Assembly: GCF_000471905.2 (NCBI RefSeq)
Contig: NW_006499776.1
Location: 5,335,659 to 5,399,658 of the forward strand
Direction of reading: 5' to 3'
Length of the DNA: 64,000 nucleotides
Source: Amborella trichopoda
Lineage: Eukaryota; Streptophyta; Magnoliopsida; Amborellales; Amborellaceae
Shown here in pieces: positions 35,890-47,196 of this stretch. The notes under the pieces were generated by a model. That model saw only the letters and a list, made by a program, of their open reading frames with translations. It had not been told where the DNA came from and searched no databases. How positions within the stretch are numbered: the first letter of the stretch is position 1; each line of letters starts with the position of its first letter. Made by a program: the position numbers and the translations under genes.

Positions 35890-36915
35890 CAGGCTCAAAA
35901 GAGTGGTGAAAACCTGAAAAGGCACCACAAAAAAAAATAAAAAATGGACATGGTGAAACCTGAAGAGGCATCATGGGTATAATAATAATAATAATAATAA
36001 ATCTCCCAAAAAGAGCTTTCAATTCAAAACACTCAAGTATAAACAAGTACTTGCAAGTTCCAACAATACTGCAAAAGAAAACCCTAAGGACAAAGACTCC
36101 TCCTAAACCCTGCAGATTCTCAACAGAAGAAACTCAGAAATATGTAGGAGGGTGACATGAATGGAAAACCGAAGTGACTTCGACGAACCCTAGAAGAGCG
36201 TCGAGACTTCTCCAAGATGGAAGCCAAGCAAGAATCTAGAGAACTCTTCATGGATCTGCGAAGCACAAGATGAAAGCTCCAAAGGTAAAAAGACAACTTC
36301 AAGACCTTTGAGTTTTCACGATGCCACAAGGAAACCCTTTCATCATCTTCAGGTAAAACATAAAGAAAATGACCACCAAAGGGGCCACAAGTGGTAGAAC
36401 TGTAAGGCCCGTCCCTTTTGAAAATACCTTTTCGATTTGACTTTTAAATCATCCATTTTCAAAAACAAAACCCTTTTAGAAAGGACTTCCTCCATCACTA
36501 CAATAGGTTAAACTATTAGTCATTCTGGCCTCTTTCTCGAAGTCAACTTCTCCTATGCCTGTTATGAAGGATTCAAACTAGTCAGGCACTCCATGATTGT
36601 ATGAGTATAACTACCAACTACGACATATCAGAGATGGGTGAACCTAGGGAATGATATTAGCTAGTCTGACAACGTTTTTCTCTCGACTGGATCCCCTAAG
36701 GCAAAATGAGGCACGCTCATCCCTGTGTGTGTGTACGATGACCCAATAGTCGGACATTCGAGAAAAAATCCCTACAATTAGGGGACTGAATGTATAGGAC
36801 TTCAGTTTGAAAGGTTTGTGCAAAGAAAGTGTTCTACTACGTCTCAACAAATAAAATCGCACACTTCTGATGAACAAGAACCCCCCCAATGGGGCCAAGA
36901 TGAGCAAAGCCCCCC
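35890..36915 (+). other. Gypsy-3 3' non-coding region before the gap
   Basis: It begins with the phrase GTGAAAACCTGAAAAGGCAC, usual after pol in Tat elements, and has a TAA trinucleotide run at 35978-36001. No frame is supported. Confidence 0.55.
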
Positions 36916-37483
36916 NNNNNNNNNNNNNNNNNNNNNNNNNNNNNNNNNNNNNNNNNNNNNNNNNNNNNNNNNNNNNNNNNNNNNNNNNNNNNNNNNNNNN
37001 NNNNNNNNNNNNNNNNNNNNNNNNNNNNNNNNNNNNNNNNNNNNNNNNNNNNNNNNNNNNNNNNNNNNNNNNNNNNNNNNNNNNNNNNNNNNNNNNNNNN
37101 NNNNNNNNNNNNNNNNNNNNNNNNNNNNNNNNNNNNNNNNNNNNNNNNNNNNNNNNNNNNNNNNNNNNNNNNNNNNNNNNNNNNNNNNNNNNNNNNNNNN
37201 NNNNNNNNNNNNNNNNNNNNNNNNNNNNNNNNNNNNNNNNNNNNNNNNNNNNNNNNNNNNNNNNNNNNNNNNNNNNNNNNNNNNNNNNNNNNNNNNNNNN
37301 NNNNNNNNNNNNNNNNNNNNNNNNNNNNNNNNNNNNNNNNNNNNNNNNNNNNNNNNNNNNNNNNNNNNNNNNNNNNNNNNNNNNNNNNNNNNNNNNNNNN
37401 NNNNNNNNNNNNNNNNNNNNNNNNNNNNNNNNNNNNNNNNNNNNNNNNNNNNNNNNNNNNNNNNNNNNNNNNNNNNNNNNNNN
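36916..37483. other. Assembly gap (568 N)
   Basis: A run of N. Frames spanning it carry no information. Confidence 1.
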
Positions 37484-37651
37484 TGTTGCACAGACTTGGG
37501 CGACACCACCAGTGCCTTCCACTTGTCGCCCAAAAAATGTTTCCCAAAAATGCACCCACTTGATTTTGGGGACTTTCGGGAACCAAATTTGGTTTTATCA
37601 TGTATGTTTACGAGTGTTTTCAAATTTTTTAATTAATTTTCAAAAATTTCA

Positions 37652-37850
37652 ATCGCTCCTCGTTGGCACAAGCCTAAACTTCCAACCAATTTTCCAAAAA
37701 AAAAAAATTTCAAAAAATTCAATAAAAAATAATAATTCGCTCCTCAGTGGCACAAGCCTAAACTACCAACCAATTTTCCAAAATTTCCAAAAAAATAAAA
37801 TCAAAAATAAAATGCTCCTCTGTGGCATGATTCTAAGTTGCCAACCAATG
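37652..37850. repeat. Three-copy repeat, period about 80-90 bp, in Gypsy-3
   Basis: GCTCCTCNGTGGCACAAG followed by CCTAAACTNCCAACCAAT recurs near 37654, 37740 and 37812, separated by A-rich spacers. Confidence 0.75.
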
Positions 37851-37851
37851 T

Positions 37852-38500
37852 TTAATGAAAGACCTCAAACTCATGCGACGTAAAAGAGCCGAGACAGGAA
37901 AAACATCAAACTCATGTGATGTAAAAGAGTCGAGTTAGGTACCATCTAGCCCAATATAATGCAAAAGGACGGGTGTATCTAGGGCACGACCACTCTGTTC
38001 AATGAAAGGTGTCAAGCTCGTGCGATGTAAAAGAGCCGAGGCAGGTACCGTCTAACTCCGTATGATGCAAAAGGTCGGGTGTATCCAGGGCACAACCACC
38101 CAGTTCAATGACAGACGTCAAACTCGTGCGACGTAAAAGATTCGAAACAGGTGCCGTTTAGCCCCGTATGACGCAAAAGGTCGGGTGTATCTGGGGCACA
38201 ACCACCATGCTCAATGGAAAAACATCAAACTTATGCGACGTAAAAGAGCCAAGGCAGGTATCGTCTAGCCCTGTATGATGTGAAAGGTCGGGTGTATCCA
38301 GTTCAACGTCAAACTCGTGCGATGTAAAAGAGCCAAGACAGGTACCGTCTAGCCCCGTATGATGCAAAAGGTCGGGTGTATCCAAGGCACAACCACCCTA
38401 TTCAATGTATTCCGTTTATCCCCATATGACGTAAAAGGGTCGGGTGTATTCCATCTATCACTGTATTGACGTAAAAAGGTCGGGTGTGTGATCCATCGCT
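37852..38500. repeat. Tandem repeat of about 106 bp with dimeric sub-structure in Gypsy-3
   Basis: Five to six units each hold two related halves: CGTGCGACGTAAAAGAGCCG with AGRCAGGTACCGTCTAG, and GTATGATGCAAAAGGTCGGG with TGTATCCAGGGCACAACCAC. Some units are partial. Tandem repeats between pol and the 3' LTR are usual in Tat/Ogre elements. Confidence 0.85.
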
Positions 38501-39147
38501 GCATTACGCTAAATTGCTTAGAGAGCTCTATGGTTGTAGGAGTTAAAACTACTAGCCAACCCTGTTTTTTGAATTACCTTTCTCTTTTCAAAAATTTCAC
38601 TATATGTCTTGTGTTTTCAAAAAATTTAATTTCTTTGTTAAAATCATACTTGTCCTTGCTCCGAGTTCTATTTCAAACATCCCCCTACTTTCAAAACTTC
38701 TAAAATGTCTTTTAAAACAAAGGAGATTGGACACCCGTATATGATGATTACCGCGTTGTCGCGATTACCTCGTTGCTGCCTTGTCTCTCCCTTCGAGACG
38801 GCCGGATAAATCTCTTCCTGCAAAAACCCTTTTCCTATAGACAACCTTAGGAAGCCCTAAGGAAACCAAAGAATATTCCAGGGTTAAAATTTTCAAACTG
38901 CAAAACCTTTGAAGTTAAGTGACATGGCCAAAAAATCCAACTCGATTTTCAAGCTTGTGTAACTCATTGACTTTTCTGAGAGGAAAATTGCCCTAGGTGG
39001 GTGATCTCCGTGAGCGAAATAACTTGGAGTGATAGTTGGTGTACCCTCTGACCACGTGACATCAGGAAGAAATCTTTGACGTTGACCTGCCCCTCGAAGG
39101 ACAAGGAACGTCAGAGTGTCTACTTCTTTACCACTCACCTGTCCCTC

Positions 39148-39159
39148 AAGAGGGGCAAC
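39148..39159 (+). other. Gypsy-3 polypurine tract
   Basis: AAGAGGGGCAAC lies directly before TGTAGACACCCC, the tract-to-LTR joint typical of Tat elements. Confidence 0.8.
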
Positions 39160-40460
39160 TGTAGACACCCCATTTTAAATCTGGCAAATTCTATGGTTTC
39201 TCGATCCTTTAAGATCACACTTAACCTAGTAAACCCAAATCCATAGTTCACACAACCTATCTTGTGACCCCGAATCAGTCTGCCTACCTGGAACCCTGCA
39301 GAAGTCTTGTTTTGACTCGAAATCTTGCAAAAACCCTGTTTTACCAAAAAATCATTAAAAATAGTAAAAAAAACTCTGTTTTGACTCAAAGTGTCTCTGA
39401 GAGATTCACAAGAAGCTGAGGAATACACCGAAAGATAAAAAACTTAATTTGGACAAGCTTTGATTTGGGTGATAGTGGAAGTGTCACCCAAGTCATCTTG
39501 CAAATGCCCTATTTTACCAAAACATTCATTAAAAATAGTAAATAAAATGTTTTGACTCAAATGTTTTCTGGTAGCTTCACAAGAGGCTGAGGAACACACC
39601 TTAAAAGAAAATTTTCAATTTGGGGCATTTTTAGTTCGGGCAACACTGGTAGTGTCACCTAGCCTAAACTAGGCGACACGCCCCCCTTTGCCCCAAATTC
39701 ATTTTTTCTATTTTAGGTCATTTTCTTAATAATTATTTTGAGCGACATTGCCAGTGTCTCCCAAATTTGTACCCTTTTTTTTTATATGTTTGACTCGGGA
39801 TTTGTTGGTTATGGATGTATATCGTTTCCAACAGGTCCTGAGCCCTTGTATATCCTTTTTCGTGGCTACTTAAGGGTAGATGAAGTTAGAAACGGGAGAT
39901 AGACAAATTTCTTCTGAAAAGGCTGAAAACCCTAGGAAAGAGTTTGCTTCAGAAACCCTAGCCTCCTAAAACCCTAACCTTAAGCCAAAAGCCTATATCT
40001 CTTGGGCACAACAACCCTAGTTCTAAAACCATTTCCAGGGCACAACAACCCTTCTACACCAAAGATTTCCTTGTCAACATCTGAATCAAAGAGGCAAAGA
40101 GAATGCCGGTGCTGATACGGGCGAGCCCTAGAAGGCTCGGGAGTCCCGGGACATCCGGCTCGATTTGGTATTGTTTTTTCTTCTTTGTTTCTTCTTTTTT
40201 TACTATTTTTACTCTAGTTTATTTATTTTGATCTGTTAATTTGCTTTAAAAATCTTATTTTAGTATTTTGGATCATGTTGGCTCTACCACAGATCTGAAA
40301 GTAGATATGCTAGTTTCCATGCAGATCTGGCCTAAGATCTGAATTCGATTTGTCCCACTTTCTCTACCACTGTATTTTCATAAGTTTAAGGTGTCAAAAT
40401 CAGAGAGATCTTCCTCAGAAGATCTGTTAGATTTTCATTGTAAATAGGCGATCCTTTCAT
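39160..40460 (+). repeat. Gypsy-3 3' LTR, right end estimated
   Basis: It starts TGTAGACACCCC. Inside are a two-copy repeat of about 190 bp (39300-39490 and 39500-39660) and several GGGCGACA/TGTCRCCC inverted repeats. A possible TATA (TGTATATCC, 39847) is followed by a leader rich in AAACCCTAG. No second LTR exists here, so the end is uncertain. Confidence 0.65.
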
Positions 40461-40499
40461 GAATGGCGGCAAGCTGTGCTCATCATTGATTGTGCACGA

Positions 40500-40800
40500 C
40501 ACTGAGCTATGCCTGTCGATGATCATACACAGTGATGACTTGGGCAGGAAAAGGTTGGTGAACAATGATGACGCCTGGCTTATGAAATCTGTTGAAAGCC
40601 AAGTCCTCCATCACAACTGTGAGCTCCTTGTTGTTTTGTGGAAGGCCCTTCACTATGAACAGGGTATGCTCTTCATCATAGGCCAGCTCCTTGCCAAAGA
40701 AGTCTGTTTTGTATGTTTAATATACTCTATCCAAAGCGCTTCCACCTTCTCCCGATGCTAGAGCAACTCTTGGCTTGTAACCATCCTCTTTTCCTTGGAT
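40500..40800 (-). pseudogene. Fragment resembling the N-terminal domain of an AGO4-clade ARGONAUTE
   Basis: On the minus strand, 40588-40731 encodes LDRVY, one in-frame stop, then TYKTDFFGKELAYDEEHT and LFIVKGLPQNNKELTVVMED. This follows the ArgoN-domain pattern of the AGO4/6/9 group: DRVY-TY, then GK-x-x-AYD-x-E-x-x-LF, then LPQN and E-F-x-V-V-x-E-D. ARGONAUTE proteins of this clade bind 24-nt small RNAs and guide DNA methylation. Only about 50 residues can be recognised, with no PAZ or PIWI part nearby. It lies antisense between the Gypsy-3 LTR and Gypsy-2, so it is either a host gene scrap or captured sequence. The assignment is from memory of the family pattern. Confidence 0.45.
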
Positions 40801-40832
40801 GCAACATCAGCGCTAGGTGTCAACTGCTCTCT

Positions 40833-40900
40833 TTTCCTCTGAAGCAAGAGCAACACTCGAACTGTTCTCTTTTCCTCTAAAGCAAAAGAGACTTTTGATA
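40833..40900. repeat. Short direct repeat CTCTTTTCCTCT
   Basis: AACTGCTCTCTTTTCCTCTG, then AGCAAGAGCAACACTCG, is followed by a second copy, AACTGTTCTCTTTTCCTCTA with AAGCAAAAGAG. It lies just right of the ARGONAUTE-like piece. Confidence 0.6.
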
Positions 40901-41072
40901 ATATATCCCTATAACATCCTTAATTATAGGTTTCTGATTGTGGCTTATAAGTTCTTCAATGAAAGAGTTGAGCTTTGCTAAATTGTCTTGCTTGTTTTCT
41001 TTTTATCATATTTTCCTTTATTTTATCCTTAACTCTTTTTTTGTTGCACATTGAGTCTTTTGAGCGTGTATC

Positions 41073-42360
41073 ATGGATAATACTTCTTTAGGTATCGCCC
41101 ATTGATGGGGGGCATTGCCTCCTTTCCATCAGGATGTGCTAGTATGTAAGCCCCATTTGGCAAGACCTTCTTGGCTATAAAAGGGCCTTCCCACTTAAGT
41201 TCAAAATTTTCTTTGCACTGCCCATGCATAACGATCGGCCTTTTAACGGCTAAAACCAGATTGCCCCGAGCAAATGAGCAGACCTTGACTGACTAGTCAA
41301 AGGCCCTCTTCATTCTCCCTTGGTTGAGTTCGAGGTTCTGTTGAGCTTTCAACCTCTTTTTGTCAAGTGCATCTAACTCTTGATAACGAAGCTTGACTCT
41401 CTAATCTTCGGTCAGTCCTTGATGTATGGAAACACGCAGCATGGGGATTTCAATCTCTAAGAGCAATACTACTTCACCCCCATAGACCAAGGAATAAGGA
41501 GTGGAATTGGTGGCATTTCGTGTGGTGGTGCGATAGGCCCACAACACTTCAAGAAGCTTCTCTTGCCATTTTTCTTCGCCTTTGATAACGAATTCCTTAA
41601 AATGCTGCATAGGGTCCTATTGAAAGCCTCAACTAAGTCGTTCGCCCGAGGGTGGTACATAGTTGAGTACTTCCACTCGAACTGAACTGGTTAACCAAGT
41701 GATCTATGTGATGACTTCTGAATTGAGGGCCATTGTCAGATGTAATCCGGTCAGGCACCCCAAACCGGAATATGATGTGATGTCACACGAATTTGGCCAC
41801 CGTCGCCCCAAGAACTTGCTTGAAGGGGACCGCTTCAGCCCACTTGGAGATATAGTTTGTTGCTACTAGCATAAAGACATGACCCATTGCAAAAGGAGAG
41901 TCGATAGTTCCTACAATGTCCATACCCCTTGGTGAAAAGGGCCATGATGCCACTGTAGGGTGTAGGGGCTCTGGAGGCTGATGAATAAGGCTCGAGTGCA
42001 TTTGGCACACCTGGCACCTCTTGGCATAGTTTCAGGAATCAGTAGCCATCGAAGGCCAATAATAGCACAATCTACGTATCCGTTCATAGAGCTTAGGGGC
42101 GGACTGATGCAATTCATAGATGTTTGAGTGTACATGTTCCAAAACCTTATCTACCTCTTATACGTCTACACATCTGAGAAGAATACCGTCAAAAGACCGT
42201 CTGACGAGAGCATCTCTTTCAAGGAGGGTGTACTTGGTAGACATTCGACGAACATTATTGCGTTCAGCATGATCTTCAGGCAGTCTACCATGCTTTATAA
42301 AGTTAATGATAGGCTCTCTCCAATCTTCCACCGGCTCGATTTTCGCACATATTGAGTCGA
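41073..42360 (-). pseudogene. Gypsy-2 integrase remnant
   Basis: Minus-strand words include the core (GHVFMLVATNYISKWAEAVP), YHPRANDLVEAFNRTL, STPYSLVYGGEVVLLLEIEI, and the pol end FELKWEGPFIAKKVLPNGAY followed by YLKKYYP. It matches the Gypsy-3 integrase in layout but not closely in sequence. Fossil copy. Confidence 0.85.
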
Positions 42361-42367
42361 AGAACTC

Positions 42368-43320
42368 CTACTCCTGTTTCTGAACGTCAGCTCCGTGACT
42401 CTGTGTCATTTCCTGCTCGACCTTAATAACTTCTTTGGCTAATAAAAGTGCCCCGAATGGATAAGGTGGACACTCAGGGAAGAGAATTTTCTCATCATCC
42501 GCGTCCACTTCGGTTCTCAATTCAATGTGTCTCCACTCTGCTACCCAAATGGGCGTGGGCCCTGGGGAGGACAATTGAATGGTAGCTCCAAGCTTTGCGA
42601 GTGCATCAGCCTACGAGTTTATCCTCCTGAGGATATGGCTTAAGGATACATCATCAAATTGAGCCATATACGATTTTGCGGTATCTTGATAGGGCTTAAG
42701 AGTGTCTTTTCTCATGTCATAGATCCCCTTGAGCTGCCGTATCACCAATTTAGAGTGGCCGTAGATTTGAGCTGCTCTAAGTCTAGATCCAGGGTGATCT
42801 CCAACGCGATAATAGGGCCTTGATACTTTGTTTCGTTATGGGAATCAGCTTCGGCGAGAGAGAAGAATAGAGGAAGTACCCCTCCTTTCGAAGTCAGGAA
42901 TACCACTCCGGTGCCTCCTCGATCGGATTGGAAGGCTCCGTCGAAGTACATCTCCCACGCGTGAGCAAGTTCAGTGTAGAATACTTCTTCATCGGGGAGA
43001 TCATTTGACAAGGGAGATTCTGTAGGGACTGGATGCATTGCAAGAAAATCAGCCAAAGCTTGACCCTTGACGGCCTTTTGTAGTACATATGTGATGTTGA
43101 ATTCCATCAGCAATAATGCCCACTTAGAAAGGCATCCCGAAAAGAATGGGCGTGTCATGAGAAACTTTACATGGTCTGCTTTTGAGATAAACTTTACTTC
43201 ATGACCAAGCAAGTAATTACAGAGCTTTTGTACCATGAAGATTAAGGCCAAGCACATCTTCTCGATAGGGGGATGATTCTTCTCAGCCCCTGGCACCCTG
43301 CAGCTGAGCTAGTATAGCAC
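42368..43320 (-). pseudogene. Gypsy-2 double RNase H remnant
   Basis: The first RNase H is visible as GAEKNHPPIEKMCLALIF and KALADFLAMHPVP-type words. The second, archaeal-type domain follows: WEMYFDGAFQSDRGGTGVVF, then a NETKYQGPIIALEI stretch with the usual spacing of acidic residues. Two RNase H domains in tandem place the element in the Tat clade. Confidence 0.8.
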
Positions 43321-43446
43321 GGTCTCTTTCCCCTTGTCATTGTTCTGCGCCAATAGTGCCCCGAGTGACTCGTCAAGAGCAGCCACATACAGGATGAGAG
43401 GTTTTCCCAACACCGGTGTAGAGAGCACTAGAGTATTGAGTAAATA

Positions 43447-44300
43447 CTACTTGATGTCATCAAGCACCACTTGACATGCTTCATCCCAGATGAATGGGGT
43501 ATCCTTCTTTAACAGGTGTGTAAAAGGCTTACAGCGACCTGAGAGGTTCGAGATGAACCTACATATATAAGCCAGCTTCCCTTGAAGGGACCGTAGCTCT
43601 CGCAATGTAGTTGATGGCGACATTTTCAAGATTGCCTTGATCTTGACTGGCTCAATTTCCAGCCCTCGGTGTCTAAAATTGAAGCCCAAGAACTTTCTAA
43701 ACTCATGCTAAAAGCGCATTTCAACGGGTTCATCTTGAGCTGATGAAGGCGTAACCATTCGAACACCTTTTAAAGGTCTCACATATGAGCATCTTTCCTT
43801 TCAGACTTCACCAGGAAGTCATCCACATAAAATTCCACCTCCTTGTGCATCTTGTCCTTGAAGATGGTCGTCATTGCTCTCTGATACGTAGCACCGACAT
43901 TCTTCAACCCGAAAGGCATCATCTTGTAGTAGAAGACCCCTTTTGGAGTCAAAAATGCGGTGGCTTCCTCATCTTCTAGTGTCATCCATATCTTATTATA
44001 CCCGGAGTATCCATCCATGAAGGAGAAGATATGGCAGTGAGCTGTGGAGTCAATAAGCATCTCTGTAAACGGCAACGGGAAGTCATCCTTCAGGCAAGCG
44101 ACATTCAGGTCATGGATGTCGATGTAAACCCGAATTTGGCTGTGTTTCTTCTTGACTGGTACAACATTCGCCAACCACTTTGAGTACTTGACTTCACGAA
44201 TGAAGACTGCTTGCTTGAGCTTGCTCACCTCAGCATCGATCTGCATTTCGAGATCAGGCCTGAACCTCCTTGATTTCTGCTTGACAGGCTTGACGGATGG
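43447..44300 (-). pseudogene. Gypsy-2 reverse transcriptase remnant
   Basis: RT words include KYSKWLANVVPVKKKHSQIR, DDFPLPFTEMLID, FSFMDGYSGYNKI, MMPFGLKNVGATYQRAMT, FYVDDFLVKS and, nearer the left, FNFRHRGLEIEPVKIKAIL. YVDD is the catalytic box. Fossil copy. Confidence 0.85.
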
Positions 44301-44384
44301 ATTGATGCCGAGATGGTGGACTGCGACTTAAGGATTTAAACCAGGCATCGCATGGCAATGCCAGACAAAGACGTCCCAATTTTC

Positions 44385-46920
44385 TCACACTAAGGTAGTA
44401 AAATTCTCTTTCTCCTCTGGCGACCTATTTGCTGAGATGAAAGTGGGCCTGGGGTCGGCTTCATCCCCTAGATTTATCTCCTCGAGTTCATCGATCATGG
44501 CTTGACTGCCTTCTTCCCATTCTTCTGGGGCCTCCTGTACCTCCTCATCATTGGCTTCGGAGGGCTTCTCGTTAATCTCCAGTGAAGACACCAATAATCC
44601 TTACATTTCTTCTTCTAGCCAGGCTTTGCTATGGAACGTGGCTCTTGCATCCTCATCTTGTTTGCCGATGAAAGGATCAACTTTGAGCTGGGCCGATGTA
44701 TTTGGTTGAAGGCATTCACTCTGAGGTACCTGGAATGGTTGCGACTCAGTGATTGTGTAGACAGCTAATGCCTCATGAGGACCTTCTCGATGTTCCCCTG
44801 TATCCACCATGAATCTAGATAGTATGGTAAGTTGAGGGTCAGGTTTAGGTGGAGGATGTTTATTTTGGCCTGCTGGCTAACTTGGTTGTGCAGCTAGCTT
44901 GGTTTGGGCAGTCTGGGTGGATTGGGTGACAGGGATTTGTTTTCGTGGAGTGGAGGTTTGAGGTTGAGACATAGGAGGTGGTTGGGTGTATGGGACCAGA
45001 GGCATCCCAAGGAACTTGAGGATGGGTGGATTGTCTAGGGTATTTGGGCAAGGAAGGAGTGGTGGACCAGGAAACTTCAGAACCTTTGGCCTCTGAGGTA
45101 GAGATTGCAGCGTCTTCCCCGATCTCAGGCTCATTTGCCCCATGCTGAGTGATATTTCCAAGATCTGCACAATGTGACAGACTTCCTGAGTATAGAAGGT
45201 ATGTCCTCTTGATTCTCTCAACCTCTACTCGAAGTTAGGCTCAGGAGGCCACCAGGGTTTCTTCAGTTTAGACCTCTTGTGCTTCTCAGTGGAAGAAGAT
45301 GGATTTGCCTTGGCTCCAGAAGCTAGGGCCTCAACAACTGTTAAGAATCTGACCGCTTGGGTCAGAGACTTTCTTAGCCGCCTCCAGTGTGACTTGCTGA
45401 TATTAGTTCCCTCGAGTTCACTATCAAGGTCCTCGAAGTCTGTACATTTTCGGATTGTACCTACAATAGTTATAGAAGAGGAAGGAGAAGAACAAGAAGA
45501 GGAAGAAAGGGGTTAGTAGGTGAGGGATCTTATTCTTCCAGCGAGCAGCCCTTGGCACCCATCTCCTCCTGGTTTCCTTTGGAAGTGCTTGATCCAACTT
45601 GCTAGGTTTGTGAGCAGCCTTAGCTTGATGAATTGCCTCTCGCTTTAAGGACTTTATTCTGCTTCGCCCGTGATAGACTCTCCAAGGCTGAGAAGTCGAC
45701 GGTTCAGTCGGATCGGAGGAATCATCATGAGAATCTTGCACTGAAACACTCTCTTGGATGGGAGTACTGACATGCGGGTGTTATTCTATAACGGCGTAAG
45801 CGATGTGACCTCTCCGCACTTTCTTCGTAACCACAGCTTAGAACCCATAGCATTCGTTCAGCTTGTGGCCCCATATCTGATGGTACGGGCACCAGTAGTT
45901 CTCTGTTCCCTGAGAAAGGTACTTGGGCTGCCTCGCCAGCTTTGGTGTGACGAGTCCTTGTTGAAGCATCATACTGAATAGAGCCTAAAGGATATCTGAT
46001 GGTAGCTCATCGGAAGAGCACGGGCCTTCGTCTTCCTCTTGTACTGTCACCGCATGGCAGGCCTCAGCTGCCCCGAATGCTTTCTTAAGTTCTTCGAGCT
46101 TTATCTAACCCTTTTGGATCATAGCCTCGATGAAGTCTTTGAGTGTGTAGCATTCCTCTGTGGGGTGGCTTACCCTCTGATGATAAGCACACATGTTTGC
46201 ATGCGTATCAAGACCAGCTTGATCAGGAAACTTGATCTCAAGCAACTCAATGATATTCTGCTCCAGTAATAGTCAGAGTAGTGCAGGAACCCATTCCTTT
46301 TCAAAAGGATAGACCTTGTTCTTATGCTTGGCCCAATACTCATTTCGATTAAGGTTTGTAGGTGAGGGTACCCGGTTGTATGACTGCTGCTGCTTGCCTC
46401 CCTGAGGCACCGTTTGTATCTTTGTTGTGCATACCCCTTGGGAGAGATCCAAAGTTTGAGGGGCAGCCTTCTTCAAATCACTAACAGTGACGGCCGCACT
46501 GATTACCCCTATTTGTTGATTGTCGAACGTTGGTCCGAGAATTACCATTGCCCCGGTTGTTTCCCGAGCTTGAAGAATGTTGACGTGACCCACCAAAGTG
46601 GCATGACAAGCTCTCTATGCGAACTGATTTAGAGATCAGCTCTGACATGAAGGTCGGATTGGAGGCCTCTCAACATGTAGGGCAATCTCAGGTCGCATGT
46701 TTTGTATACAGGTCTAGACTGCTTCCTTCTCAGACATGGGATTGGAATGATAAGCAGCCAAATCCCTCCATCTTGCTATGAACTAATCTACGTGCTCATC
46801 TGACTCTTGGGTCAAGGTGAGAAGCTCGATGGTTTGGACCTCTCTCTCGACTTCATATAAGCCCTGGTAGAATACTCGCTCCATTTCCTCCTAAGTATGT
46901 ACTGAATTTGAGGGAAGCCG
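44385..46920 (-). pseudogene. Gypsy-2 gag-pro linker and gag C-terminal side
   Basis: It holds an acidic connector before RT (44385-44810), a Pro/Gln-rich region (44860-45220) with WPPEP and RLRESRG as in Gypsy-1, and the post-Gag phrase around 46100-46270 (HPTEECYTLKD-type). It runs up to the inserted LTR at 46924. Fossil copy. Confidence 0.6.
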
Positions 46921-46923
46921 AGC
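46919..46923. repeat. Target-site duplication CGAGC, left
   Basis: CGAGC precedes TGTAACAATCC and recurs at 49058-49062 after GGTGTGACA. Without the insertion the sequence would read AAGCCGAGCATACCACTG, which fits Gypsy-1 near 2733. Confidence 0.88.
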
Positions 46924-47065
46924 TGTAACAATCCTAAACTTTCAAAAAAAAAAAAAGAAAATAAACTTTTAATACATGATGATTCGTTTGAACATGATGG
47001 TGTTTAGGGACCATCGCTACTTTTCAAAGCTTTTCGTTTAAAAGCTTTGTGTTTCCTTGCTCTTG

Positions 47066-47087
47066 CCACGTCCACTAAAGGACGTGG
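47066..47087. other. Perfect 8-bp-stem hairpin in the solo LTR
   Basis: Arms CCACGTCC and GGACGTGG are separated by ACTAAA. Each arm contains an ACGT core like plant bZIP sites. Confidence 0.75.
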
Positions 47088-47092
47088 GCTTT

Positions 47093-47196
47093 AGGTGTTT
47101 AAAGCGTAAACTAACGCTCACACCTGTAACGTAATAAAAGCTTGAGGTGTTTAAAGCGTAAACTAACGCTCATACCTGTAACGTAATAAAATAATA
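47093..47196. repeat. Two-copy 52-bp repeat in the solo LTR
   Basis: AGGTGTTTAAAGCGTAAACT, then AACGCTCAYACCTGTAACGT, occurs twice in tandem. Each copy can fold: AGGTGT pairs with ACACCT in the first copy (AGGTGT with ATACCT, imperfectly, in the second), and AGCGT with ACGCT in both. Confidence 0.8.

Larger units (their letters stand above)
30850..40460 (+). mobile_element. Gypsy-3: Tat-clade Ty3/Gypsy element, plus strand, 5' end missing
   Basis: From left to right: Gag-side fragments, protease-side region, RT, RNase H with a second archaeal-type RNase H, integrase ending in YLRKYYP at 35889, a long 3' non-coding region with tandem repeats, a polypurine tract and a 3' LTR from 39160. No 5' LTR is seen. 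The right end is an estimate because there is no second LTR to compare. An assembly gap interrupts the 3' region. Coding is broken in many places (about ten or more). The family differs from Gypsy-1 and Gypsy-2, with clearly different RT and LTR. Confidence 0.85.

Noticed and set aside
36644-37883. Long frames across the first gap
   Set aside because: They are open only because of N bases.
37852-38500. CRISPR-like regular repeats
   Set aside because: Eukaryotic context; the units are contiguous tandem repeats without unique spacers of uniform length, inside a retroelement.
39900-40030. Telomere-like AAACCCTA words
   Set aside because: Irregular AAACCCTAG/CCTAAAACCC words in the Gypsy-3 LTR leader, usual for Tat LTRs; no perfect tandem heptamers.
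40450-41060. Left LTR of Gypsy-2
   Set aside because: No match to the Gypsy-1 LTR ends and no CTATG followed by TG was found; the left end of Gypsy-2 stays undefined.
45277-46269. Plus-strand frames over the Gypsy-2 gag region
   Set aside because: Mirror frames of the minus-strand element coding; no independent similarity.
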